Source of the DNA: Flavobacterium sp. UBA7680
GTDB taxonomy: Bacteria > Bacteroidota > Bacteroidia > Flavobacteriales > Flavobacteriaceae
DNA length: 64,000 bases
NCBI RefSeq assembly: GCF_002482975.1
Contig: NZ_DLHA01000008.1
Location: forward strand, 1-64,000
Direction of reading: 5' to 3'
Every line of letters starts with the position of its first letter. The stretch's first letter is position 1. The notes below the pieces were generated by a model that was not told where the DNA came from, made no database searches, and saw only the letters and a program-made list of their open reading frames with translations. Positions 54,036 through 62,394 of this stretch are shown in pieces. A program made the position numbers and the translations under genes.

Positions 54036-55382
54036 ATGAAAATAAAAAACATATATAAGTATTTATTTGCAGCTATTTTGATACTGCATTTAAGCAGCTG
54101 TAATAACAATACAGATGCCGACCAATTATTTGACGAAACGCCTACAACACGTTTAAACAATCAAAAATCTGAACTTAATACTGCATTACTTTCATCACAG
54201 TTTGGTTGGAAAGCGGTTTATTTTACAGATAATACAGTTTTAGGCGGATACACACATTTGTTTAAGTTTGCACAAGATGGAACTGTAGAAATGGCTTCTG
54301 ATTTTGATGCTGATACTAATGTTTACAAAAGTGAATACGCCATACAACTTGGAAGTACAGTTAGTTTGACGTTTACAACAAATAACAGAATTCACCTTTT
54401 ATCAGATTCAGATAGTTATCCAATTCCGGCATTAAGAGCCAAAGGATATTTAGGAGATTTTCAGTTTTTATACTACGGACAAGAAAACGGAGAAATCATT
54501 TTTAAAGCAAACAGAAACGGTACAGAAATTCGTTTTGTAAAAGCAACAGCTGATGATTGGGCAAAACTGCCTCAGAATTTGGTAATGGAAGAAAACGTAA
54601 TTGGAAGTGACACAAGACCACTTTTTAGATTATTAGAAACTACTGACGGTACAACAACGCACAAATTTGATTTTTCTTTTAGCGAAATAACTCGTTTTGC
54701 AGAGTCAAATTCTATCGAAACTGGTTACTCTATCAGCTACAACATGGGTGTAGGATATACGCCAACAGGAATTGTAGTAAGTCCTGCGGTAGAAGTAGGC
54801 GGACAAAAATTAACCAATTTTGTGTATAATGATGCAGACGGAAGTTTTACAGCTACCGGAACTGGAGGAGTTAAGGCTGAAATTAAATATTCTAGTAAAC
54901 CTTTAATCATTACAGATGACTATAAAAACTTCTTAGATGGTAAACCGCAAATGGTTATAAGTTTTATTACTGCAAACCTTTACACAGCGCCAACAACTTC
55001 AACATACTTTAAAACATTATTTGATGCTGCAAATGCTACATTACCAGCAAACCAAAAAATAACCAGAATTCAAATTTATTTCAATTCAGCTTTTGGTAAC
55101 TATATCGAATATCGTTTTGCAGGCGGAAGACCAAGCGTTTATCACAACTTTACAACTAGTGCAGATGATACAAACAAACGAATTATTCTAACTCACGATT
55201 CATGGGATAACGGATCAGCATTTATTCCGGCTCCGGCATTCTTAAAAAATCTTGACGATGAATTCTTCAACGCAGCAGGACTTTACTTGAAAAAAGAAGC
55301 ATTTAAAATCCAGTTTACAAACAACATCTATACAGTTACAAGTCCTACGAATAACTTTAGAACAACAACATATCAATTATAG
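54036..55382 (+). CDS. DUF4302 lipoprotein
   Basis: 448 residues. Lipobox LSSC (Cys22). The N-terminal part (LNTALLSSQFGWKAVYFTDN, GGYTHLFKFAQDGTVEMASD) matches the DUF4302 family that accompanies SusC/D-metallohydrolase loci. Beta-rich, probably a surface substrate-binding lipoprotein. Starts 10 nt after the metallohydrolase gene; last large gene of the operon, followed by a terminator at 55417-55443. Confidence 0.88.
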   Translation: MKIKNIYKYLFAAILILHLSSCNNNTDADQLFDETPTTRLNNQKSELNTALLSSQFGWKAVYFTDNTVLGGYTHLFKFAQDGTVEMASDFDADTNVYKSEYAIQLGSTVSLTFTTNNRIHLLSDSDSYPIPALRAKGYLGDFQFLYYGQENGEIIFKANRNGTEIRFVKATADDWAKLPQNLVMEENVIGSDTRPLFRLLETTDGTTTHKFDFSFSEITRFAESNSIETGYSISYNMGVGYTPTGIVVSPAVEVGGQKLTNFVYNDADGSFTATGTGGVKAEIKYSSKPLIITDDYKNFLDGKPQMVISFITANLYTAPTTSTYFKTLFDAANATLPANQKITRIQIYFNSAFGNYIEYRFAGGRPSVYHNFTTSADDTNKRIILTHDSWDNGSAFIPAPAFLKNLDDEFFNAAGLYLKKEAFKIQFTNNIYTVTSPTNNFRTTTYQL

Positions 55383-55416
55383 TAATTTTTAGTTTTAATT
55401 TTTATTTTGGAGAAAG

Positions 55417-55443
55417 CAGCTCATTCATTTGAGCTGTTTTTTT
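55417..55443 (+). terminator. Intrinsic terminator, copy 1 of a duplicated pair
   Basis: CAGCTCA, loop TTCATT, TGAGCTG, then a 7-nt T run. Preceded by the stretch AGTTTTAATTTTTATTTTGG also found before copy 2, exactly 300 nt away. Confidence 0.85.
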
Positions 55444-55476
55444 ATTAAAATCAGATATCCTAAAGAATAGATTAGT

Positions 55477-55647
55477 ATGAAAAAATATATAACACCAGCA
55501 AATATTGCCATTTTCATCTGGGGAATAGGGCTTTTATTTATAAATGAGATGTACTATGAGTATTTAAGATACTATTTATATATCTCTATAATTCTTGCAG
55601 TTATTGCTATAATATATGATCGTTTAAAACGAAAAAAAGAAAACTAG
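55477..55647 (+). CDS. Small two-helix membrane protein
   Basis: 56 residues, ATG 55477 to TAG 55645-55647. Two hydrophobic segments (about 8-24 and 33-47) separated by a Tyr/Glu-rich turn (NEMYYEYLRYY) and a basic tail (DRLKRKKEN). No relative recognised. It lies between two near-identical terminators (55417 and 55717), so it is transcribed separately from the uptake operon and ends at the second. The frame is supported by composition only; moderate confidence. Confidence 0.6.
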   Translation: MKKYITPANIAIFIWGIGLLFINEMYYEYLRYYLYISIILAVIAIIYDRLKRKKEN

Positions 55648-55716
55648 CATCAGTAGAAATAAAATATCCTTTAAAAATTGATGTTAAGATTTTAGTTTTA
55701 TTTATTTTGGTGGAAG

Positions 55717-55743
55717 CAGCTCAGTTTTTTGAGCTGTTTTTTT
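55717..55743 (+). terminator. Intrinsic terminator, copy 2 of a duplicated pair
   Basis: CAGCTCA, loop GTTTTT, TGAGCTG, T run. Near-copy of 55417-55443 with similar leading sequence. Confidence 0.85.
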
Positions 55744-55810
55744 GTTTGTAATAAAAGAAAATTCTGAGCCAATTTTTATAAAACAAATTTTATTAAATGC
55801 CCAAATACTC

Positions 55811-55818
55811 TATATTTG
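55811..55818 (+). promoter_or_regulatory. -7 box TATATTTG for fabG
   Basis: TAnnTTTG 31 nt before ATG 55850. Supports that start over the upstream in-frame codon at 55742. Confidence 0.55.
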
Positions 55819-55849
55819 TAATTCGAAAAATAAAAACGAATACCTTAAT

Positions 55850-56596
55850 ATGAAATTACTAGAAGGAAAAGTAGCAATCATTACTGGCGCGAGCCGCGGA
55901 ATTGGTAAAGGAATTGCAGAAGTTTTTGCTAAACACGGAGCAAACGTAGCATTTACATACAGTTCATCTGCTGCATCTGCAGAAGCTCTTGAAGCTGAGT
56001 TAAATAGTTTAGGAGTTAAAGCAAAAGGTTACCAATCTAACGCAGCCGATTTTAATGAGGCACAAACTTTTGTAGATGCTGTTTTAGCAGATTTTGGAAC
56101 AGTTGATATTTTAATTAACAACGCCGGAATCACAAAAGATAACTTACTAATGCGTATGTCTGAAGCTGATTTTGACCAAGTTATAGATGTTAACTTGAAA
56201 TCTGTTTTCAATATGACAAAAGCAATCCAAAAAACTTTCTTAAAACAACGTGCAGGATCTATTATCAATATTAGTTCTGTAGTTGGAGTTTCTGGAAACG
56301 CAGGTCAAACGAACTACGCAGCTTCAAAAGCCGGAGCAATTGGTTTTACAAAATCAGTAGCTTTAGAATTAGGTTCTCGTAATATTCGCTGCAACGCAAT
56401 CGCTCCAGGTTTTATCGAAACTGAAATGACTGCAAAATTACCAGAAGATGTAGTAAAAGGATGGAGAGACGGAATTCCGTTGAAACGTGGTGGAACTACA
56501 GAAGATGTTGCAAACGCTTGTCTTTTCTTAGCTTCAGATATGAGTGCATACGTTACAGGACAAGTTCTTAATGTTTGTGGAGGAATGCTTACTTAA
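55850..56596 (+). CDS. fabG: 3-oxoacyl-[acyl-carrier-protein] reductase
   Basis: 248 residues from ATG 55850. Short-chain dehydrogenase: NADPH site GASRGIGKG (12-20), NNAG, catalytic Ser in ISSVVGVSG, YAASK (Tyr/Lys), and C-terminal GQVLNVCGGM. It reduces 3-oxoacyl-ACP in fatty acid synthesis. An upstream in-frame extension lies before the promoter and is not translated. Confidence 0.95.
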   Translation: MKLLEGKVAIITGASRGIGKGIAEVFAKHGANVAFTYSSSAASAEALEAELNSLGVKAKGYQSNAADFNEAQTFVDAVLADFGTVDILINNAGITKDNLLMRMSEADFDQVIDVNLKSVFNMTKAIQKTFLKQRAGSIINISSVVGVSGNAGQTNYAASKAGAIGFTKSVALELGSRNIRCNAIAPGFIETEMTAKLPEDVVKGWRDGIPLKRGGTTEDVANACLFLASDMSAYVTGQVLNVCGGMLT

Positions 56597-56624
56597 GGTA
56601 CTGAGGTTCTAAGTTGCAAAGGTT
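56597..56624. repeat. Partial CTAAG-type repeat after fabG
   Basis: GGTACTGAGGTTCTAAGTTG, same family as 5334, plus a GCAAAGGTTC tail. Confidence 0.45.
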
Positions 56625-56680
56625 CAAAGATTTTATTTTGAAATCTTTGAATTGTTAAATCTTCCAATTACTAAAAAAAT

Positions 56681-58708
56681 ATGACTACAAACACGATTTT
56701 ATTATTATTACTTTCTTTAGTAATAGCGGGTGGTTTGTCGTACTTTCAATACTTTTATAAAGCCAAAAACAAATCAAATCTGATTTGGTTTTTGGCTTTT
56801 TTACGTTTTCTGGCCATATTTGGATTATTGGTTTTATTGATAAATCCGATAATTTCTAAAAGTTCGCTCGAAATAACCAAAACACCATTAGCCATTGCAT
56901 TTGATAATTCGAGTTCAATAACAGCTTTAAAATCAGATAAAAAAGCAGTCGAATTATACCAAAAGCTAATTTCAAATCCTGCTTTAAAAGAAAAATTCGA
57001 AATTCAGTCGTATCAATTTGACGACGAATTTAAAACCTCAGATAAATTTGATTTCAAAGGAAAACAAACCAATTTAGACGAAGTTGCCAAGAATTTAAAA
57101 AGCATTAACAAAAACCTGACTTTCCCAACGGTTATTATTACCGACGGAAATCAAACTACAGGAAACGACTACGTTTACAGATTCGATCCTGCCAATAAAG
57201 TTTATCCGTTGGTTGTAGGAGATACAACGACGTTTTTTGATTTAAAAATAAATCAGCTAAACGTAAATAAATATGCATTCCACAAAAATAAATTTCCCGT
57301 TGAAGTATTCCTGCAATATGCCGGAGACAAAACCACAACTGCCGATTTTACAATTTCGCAGGGAAATTCAGTTGTTGCAAAAGAGAAAGTTTCTTTTTCT
57401 CCATCTAAAAAAACAGCCACTTTAAATTTGCTTTTACCTGCAGATAAAGTAGGATTACAAATTTTTAGAGCCAATATTTCATCAAACGCAAAAGAGAAAA
57501 ATAGCTACAATAATATCAAGAATTTTGCAGTCGAAATAATCGATCAAAAATCAACAATTGCAATAGTTTCAGCAATAAATCACCCAGATATTGCGGCCTT
57601 AAAACAATCTATAGAAGTTAATGCACAGCGTAAAGTAATCTTGGTTAAACCAAATGATATTAATCAGTTACAAGAAGCTTCGGTTTTAGTTTTATATCAA
57701 CCGACTTATGCTTTCAAACCAATTTTTGACAACAATAAAGCAGCCGGAAGAAATACCTTTATCATAACCGGAAACAACACCGATTTTAATTTTCTAAATC
57801 AGCAGCAAAACAATTTAATCTTCAAAATGAGCGGACAGGTTGAAGATTATTTATCAGAGTTTCAGCCACAATTTAATTTGTTTGCAATCGATAATATTGG
57901 TTTTGAAAACTTCCCGCCATTGCAAAATGCATTCGGAACAATTTCTACAAACGGAAATGTATCCGTTTTACTTTCTTCAAAAATCAGAAACGTTTCTACC
58001 AATGCACCTTTGTTGGCTTTCGCCGAAAACCAAGGAAAACGAACCGCTTTTCTTTTAGGAGAAAACAGCTGGAAATGGCGTTTACAAAGTCATATCGACA
58101 ATCAGTCATTTGAAAAGTACGATGTTTTTGTAGATAAGATAATTCAGTTTTTGGCAACATCAACTTCAAAAAAATCATTGGTTGTAACACATGAAAGCTT
58201 TTATAATTCAGGAGAAGAAATCGTAATCAACGCCCAATACTTCAATAAAAATTATGAGTTTGACGAAAAAGCGAGACTTACAATTACCGTTACAAATGCC
58301 GAAACCAAACAAGCTAAAAACTACGATTTATTAAAAGGAAATAATTCGTTCTCCGTAAATTTAGAAGGATTAACAGCCGGAAAATATAATTTCACCGTAA
58401 AAGAATTAAATTCAAATACATCATATTCAAGTCATTTTGAAATTTTAGATTTTGATATCGAAAAACAATTTGTAAATCCTGATGTTTTAAAACTGAAACA
58501 ATTGGCTTTACAAACCAACGGAAAAGCTTTCTTCGAAAATCAAGAACAAGATTTAATCAATACACTTTTAGAAAACAAAGAATACAAATCAATCGAGAAA
58601 AATATTTCCACCAAAACTCCAATAATTGATTGGGTTTGGTTATTGATTTTGATTGCTGCTTTGTTGACAACGGAATGGTTTGTTAGGAAATATAATGGGT
58701 TATTGTAG
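56681..58708 (+). CDS. Membrane protein with VWA-like domain
   Basis: 675 residues. Two N-terminal membrane helices (about 4-25 and 38-58), then LAIAFDNSSSITAL at about 71-84, which resembles a VWA strand with a metal-site-like D-x-S-x-S (DNSSS). The middle is beta-rich; a C-terminal helix (about 650-668) re-enters the membrane. Similar layouts occur in Bacteroidetes BatA/BatB-like and Ig-rich membrane proteins. Function unknown. Single gene. Confidence 0.6.
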   Translation: MTTNTILLLLLSLVIAGGLSYFQYFYKAKNKSNLIWFLAFLRFLAIFGLLVLLINPIISKSSLEITKTPLAIAFDNSSSITALKSDKKAVELYQKLISNPALKEKFEIQSYQFDDEFKTSDKFDFKGKQTNLDEVAKNLKSINKNLTFPTVIITDGNQTTGNDYVYRFDPANKVYPLVVGDTTTFFDLKINQLNVNKYAFHKNKFPVEVFLQYAGDKTTTADFTISQGNSVVAKEKVSFSPSKKTATLNLLLPADKVGLQIFRANISSNAKEKNSYNNIKNFAVEIIDQKSTIAIVSAINHPDIAALKQSIEVNAQRKVILVKPNDINQLQEASVLVLYQPTYAFKPIFDNNKAAGRNTFIITGNNTDFNFLNQQQNNLIFKMSGQVEDYLSEFQPQFNLFAIDNIGFENFPPLQNAFGTISTNGNVSVLLSSKIRNVSTNAPLLAFAENQGKRTAFLLGENSWKWRLQSHIDNQSFEKYDVFVDKIIQFLATSTSKKSLVVTHESFYNSGEEIVINAQYFNKNYEFDEKARLTITVTNAETKQAKNYDLLKGNNSFSVNLEGLTAGKYNFTVKELNSNTSYSSHFEILDFDIEKQFVNPDVLKLKQLALQTNGKAFFENQEQDLINTLLENKEYKSIEKNISTKTPIIDWVWLLILIAALLTTEWFVRKYNGLL

Positions 58709-58730
58709 TTTTATATACATTATTATGTGA

Positions 58731-58936
58731 AGTCCCTACGGGACAAAATTGAATTTAAAACAATGGTTTTGCTACCGATATTTAATCTCTACGAGATTTA
58801 CTTCGTTAATTTTTTTGCTGTTTTTTGTTAAATAAAATTTTATCAAAAGGATCAACATTATAAAAAAACTCCGTTAGGAGTTTCAGGTCGGTAGAAAAAA
58901 ATATAGACGCCCCAATAGATTTGTCCCGTAGGGACT
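58731..58936. repeat. Nested-palindrome element with 17-bp inverted ends
   Basis: Ends AGTCCCTACGGGACAAA (58731-58747) and TTTGTCCCGTAGGGACT (58920-58936) are perfect complements, and each is palindromic itself. Inside, CTACCGA (58772-58778) faces TCGGTAG (58888-58894), and two further hairpins AATCTCTACGAGATT and AAACTCCGTTAGGAGTTT lie between. The whole 206-nt element is mirror-like; no reading frame. Confidence 0.85.
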
Positions 58937-58974
58937 AAATATGAGCCAAAATTTATTCTAAAAACGATTTTACT

Positions 58975-59316
58975 ATGTTCCCCAAAAAGATTTTAATTTT
59001 CTTTGGAATGTTTTTTTTAGTTATTTTTTCTTTAGTTTATATAAATGTAAGAAGAGAAAACAGAAAAGATTATCATTTTGTGATTACTAAAATTAACGAG
59101 AATGCAAAAGGTATGGTTACTGTTAGTGATAGTGTAACCGAATTTGGTTTTGCAAACTTTAATTCTTATAAAATAGATGTTCAAAAAGAAGACAGTTTAG
59201 TAAAAAGAGCATTTTCAAAAAAAGTATATATTTACAGAAGAGATAGAAAAACAGATAAATATAAATTAGTACTGTCGTTAAATGAATCGGGAATGTTCCC
59301 AATAGATTGGCAATAA
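58975..59316 (+). CDS. Small membrane-anchored protein of unknown family
   Basis: 113 residues. N-terminal signal anchor (about 4-22, KILIFFGMFFLVIFSLVYI), the rest hydrophilic beta-rich. Ends 17 nt before the LysR gene. Function unknown, no family recognised. Coding likelihood from composition and hydrophobic start; it may not belong to the LysR pair. Confidence 0.65.
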   Translation: MFPKKILIFFGMFFLVIFSLVYINVRRENRKDYHFVITKINENAKGMVTVSDSVTEFGFANFNSYKIDVQKEDSLVKRAFSKKVYIYRRDRKTDKYKLVLSLNESGMFPIDWQ

Positions 59317-59333
59317 TTGCATAAAAATTATAT

Positions 59334-60230
59334 ATGGATTTCAGGCTAAAAGTTTTCTACACCGTTGCGCTCCGCCTTAATTTTACTAAAGCGGCAACAG
59401 AATTGTATATTACGCAGCCAGCAGTTTCAAAACACATTCAGGAACTCGAAGAAACCTACAAAACAAAACTTTTTGAACGAAACGGTTCTAAAATTGCTTT
59501 AACTCCAGCCGGAGAAATTCTGCTAAAACATACCAAAGGAATTTTCGAAATTTACCGGGAAATAGATTTTGAAATGAGTTCTTTTATCAGTGAACGCCAA
59601 GGATTATTGAGATTAGGCGCAAGCACAACAATTTCGCAATATATTATTTCTCCAGTTTTGGCACGTTTTCACCAAAAGCAAAAAGACATAAAAGTCAATT
59701 TGTTAAACGGAAATACAGAACAAATCGAAAACGCTTTAATCAATAAAGAAATCGAAATTGGAATTGTTGAAGGACAATCAAAAAATCAATCTATAAAATA
59801 CATTCCGTTTTTAAAAGACGAACTAGTTTTAGTCTGCAACAGCAACAATCCATTTGTAAAGCAAAATGAAATTTCGGTAAACGATTTAAAATCAATGAAA
59901 TTCATAACCCGCGAACGTGGATCAGGAACACTTGAAGTTATAGAATTTGCGCTTAAAAATGTTGGTTTAAAATTCTCTGACTTACAAATCGAAATGCAGT
60001 TAGGAAGTACAGAAAGTATAAAATCGTATTTATTAAACTCAGATTGTTTTGCTTTTATGTCCATTCATGCAGTAAATAAAGAATTGAAAAACAAAGAATT
60101 AATTGTTTTAGATATCGAAAAGTTATCTATTGAAAGACATTTTTACATTATTACTTTATTAGGAAAATCAGATCCTTTATCAGAATTGTTTATTCAAAAT
60201 ATCGCAAATCATTATAACTTGAAGTTATAG
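59334..60230 (+). CDS. LysR-family transcriptional regulator
   Basis: 298 residues. N-terminal winged helix (1-60, FTKAATELYITQPAVSKHIQELEETY) and periplasmic-binding-like effector domain (about 90-295). It immediately precedes a YeiH-type exporter (75 nt apart), a pairing seen for YeiE/YeiH in Enterobacteria, so it probably controls that exporter (inference). Here they are in tandem, not divergent. Confidence 0.93.
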   Translation: MDFRLKVFYTVALRLNFTKAATELYITQPAVSKHIQELEETYKTKLFERNGSKIALTPAGEILLKHTKGIFEIYREIDFEMSSFISERQGLLRLGASTTISQYIISPVLARFHQKQKDIKVNLLNGNTEQIENALINKEIEIGIVEGQSKNQSIKYIPFLKDELVLVCNSNNPFVKQNEISVNDLKSMKFITRERGSGTLEVIEFALKNVGLKFSDLQIEMQLGSTESIKSYLLNSDCFAFMSIHAVNKELKNKELIVLDIEKLSIERHFYIITLLGKSDPLSELFIQNIANHYNLKL

Positions 60231-60304
60231 TCGATCGTATTTTACGATTGGCGAATTCCATTTAATCAACGGAACTTTGCAGAGTAAATATCAATTACTC
60301 TATT

Positions 60305-61270
60305 TTGAAAACGAAACAACATTCCGCATCACATTTATTTGAAATAAATCATTTTTTACAGCAATTAATTTTTGCTGTCGTAATCTTGCTGTGTCTATTT
60401 TCGATAATTTCTCCGCCAGTTGCTTTATTACTTGGCGTTATCATAGTGAATGTATTCGGAAATCCATTTGTAGAATTCAACAGCAAAGCCATAACTTTTT
60501 TATTGCAGTTTTCAGTAGTAGGTTTAGGCTTCGGAATGAACGCATCAAGTGCATTTTCAGCAGGAGAAGAAGGATTTGTGTTAACTATATTTTCAATTTT
60601 CAGCACCTTAATATTTGGTTTTCTGCTTGGGAAATGGCTTAAAACCGAGAAAAAAACATCCCATTTAATTTCATGCGGAACAGCAATTTGCGGCGGAAGT
60701 GCCATCGCAGCAATTTCACCTGTAATAAAATCAAATGAAAACCAAACATCAATTGCTTTAGGTGTAATATTTATACTAAATTCAATTGCATTGTTTGCTT
60801 TCCCATTTATCGGACATCAACTTGATTTGTCTCAAAAAGACTTCGGATTATGGTGCGCAATCGCTATTCACGATACAAGTTCTGTAGTTGGTGCGGCAAA
60901 TAAATACGGAGCGGAAGCTTTGCAAATTGCCACAACTGTAAAACTAGCCAGAGCTTTATGGATTATTCCAATTTCACTTTTAACAGCAGTTATTTTTAAA
61001 AATAAAAACTCAAAAATAAAGATTCCTTATTTTATTGGATTGTTTGTTTTGGCAATGCTCATCAATTCTTACGTTCCGCAAGTATCGATTGTTGCACCGC
61101 ATATTGTAAACCTTGCTAAAATTGGTTTAACTATTACACTGTTTTTAATTGGAGCAACTTTAAATGTAAACACTTTAAAATCAGTGGGAGTAAAGCCTTT
61201 ACTTCAAGGAGTTTTTCTTTGGATATTTATTGCAGGTTTAAGTTTAGTATCAATTGTTTTTCTACGTTAG
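60305..61270 (+). CDS. YeiH-type putative sulfate exporter
   Basis: 321 residues, about ten membrane helices. Family signatures SVVGLGFGMNASSAF, GTAICGGSAIAAISPVI and AIAIHDTSSVVGAANKYG are present (UPF0324/PSE family). The start is TTG at 60305; no ATG or GTG fits nearby without losing the first membrane segment. Transports an anion; sulfate is by family name only. Confidence 0.92.
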   Translation: MKTKQHSASHLFEINHFLQQLIFAVVILLCLFSIISPPVALLLGVIIVNVFGNPFVEFNSKAITFLLQFSVVGLGFGMNASSAFSAGEEGFVLTIFSIFSTLIFGFLLGKWLKTEKKTSHLISCGTAICGGSAIAAISPVIKSNENQTSIALGVIFILNSIALFAFPFIGHQLDLSQKDFGLWCAIAIHDTSSVVGAANKYGAEALQIATTVKLARALWIIPISLLTAVIFKNKNSKIKIPYFIGLFVLAMLINSYVPQVSIVAPHIVNLAKIGLTITLFLIGATLNVNTLKSVGVKPLLQGVFLWIFIAGLSLVSIVFLR

Positions 61271-61271
61271 A

Positions 61272-62222
61272 TTACTTCACATTAGAAAACTTTACAACCG
61301 GTTTACCAATTAATTTATATGATTTTCCCTTAAAAGAAAAACGTCTTTCAATTTCAAAATTAAATAACTTTTTAGTTTTTGCCATTGCAGCAATTTCTTC
61401 AGGAAGATCAACATCAAATTCATCTTCGGCTTTAGCAGCTTTATTAAAAGAGCCGTTCGTTTTTATAATAATATCTCTAAAATGTTTTTTGGTATTATCG
61501 TTCACAACAGTATAAGAGCCTGACCATTCAACACTCGCTACATTTGTTAACTGATATTTTTGTACTTCCATAATAGGCTGATATTTACCATCAAAACCAG
61601 CGACTAAGTATAACCAGCCTTCAAAAGGTCCGCCTGCACCGCCATTTACATGTAATAAAGTAAAAGCATATTGATCTTCTCCAATTTGTAAAAGTTTAGG
61701 TTTTGGAGATTGTGAAAAAGCACCAAAAGCAGCAACTGCAGGCTGAAAAGATCTCATTTCCCAAGCATTTCCATTTTTAGCAAATTTTGCCAAACCTAAC
61801 AAACCACCAGAAAAACGTCCGGTTTGTAAACCATCAGCATCATAATATGAATGATTAAAAGCCAAGATTTTGAATTGGTTTCCTTTAGAATCAGAATAAT
61901 CAATATTGGCAAGAAGCCTTGTCGCCACACCTTCGCTGTAAGGAAACAATTGATCGCCTTCAACACCATTGACATCAGTAAAAGGCAAAGGTTTACAAGT
62001 CTTGCATTTCCAGCTTATAAAAGTATTGTGATCAGAAAGCTTGTATAACTTTCCCGGAAACAACTTTTGCATTGTTTTTACACCATCAATAGGATCAGAA
62101 ATTTTAAGTACTCTTTTTGGATTTAAAATAGTATCGTTAACGTTTTTCAGCTCTATGTCGGCTTCCTGAGCAAAACAACCAGAACTAAAAATAAGTATAA
62201 AAAACAAAGGTAAATGGCGCAT
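61272..62222 (-). CDS. Secreted protein of unknown function
   Basis: 316 residues from ATG 62222, which opens a signal peptide (MRHLPLFFILIFSSGCFA; LIFSSGC could also be a lipobox). An in-frame ATG at 62252 lies in the -7 box region and is excluded. Mature part has two CxxC-like residues (SWKCKTCKPL), then a beta-rich stretch with many Tyr/Trp. No family recognised. Convergent with the exporter gene at 1-nt distance. Confidence 0.75.
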   Translation of the reverse strand: MRHLPLFFILIFSSGCFAQEADIELKNVNDTILNPKRVLKISDPIDGVKTMQKLFPGKLYKLSDHNTFISWKCKTCKPLPFTDVNGVEGDQLFPYSEGVATRLLANIDYSDSKGNQFKILAFNHSYYDADGLQTGRFSGGLLGLAKFAKNGNAWEMRSFQPAVAAFGAFSQSPKPKLLQIGEDQYAFTLLHVNGGAGGPFEGWLYLVAGFDGKYQPIMEVQKYQLTNVASVEWSGSYTVVNDNTKKHFRDIIIKTNGSFNKAAKAEDEFDVDLPEEIAAMAKTKKLFNFEIERRFSFKGKSYKLIGKPVVKFSNVK

Positions 62223-62245
62223 ATTTATAAAACTTAAGACTAAAA

Positions 62246-62253
62246 CAAACATA
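62246..62253 (-). promoter_or_regulatory. -7 box TATGTTTG (minus) for the secreted unknown
   Basis: TAnnTTTG on the minus strand; transcription start near 62240 excludes the start at 62252 and supports 62222. Confidence 0.5.
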
Positions 62254-62365
62254 CAAAGAAAAACTCTTAACCTAAACTTATTATTACTCAGATGGTTTAA
62301 AAATTAATAAAAGTTAAATTAACACATTCTTGTAGGGTAATCTTTTAAATTATCTTTAAATACGG

Positions 62366-62373
62366 TAACTTTG
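62366..62373 (+). promoter_or_regulatory. -7 box TAACTTTG for the S1/P1-type gene
   Basis: TAnnTTTG 21 nt before ATG 62395, excluding the in-frame start at 62371. Confidence 0.55.
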
Positions 62374-62394
62374 CCTTCCAAATACAAAAACAAA

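Noticed and set aside
55742..55849. N-terminal extension of FabG
   Set aside because: The promoter box at 55811-55818 lies inside it, and FabG proteins start at the residue encoded at 55850.
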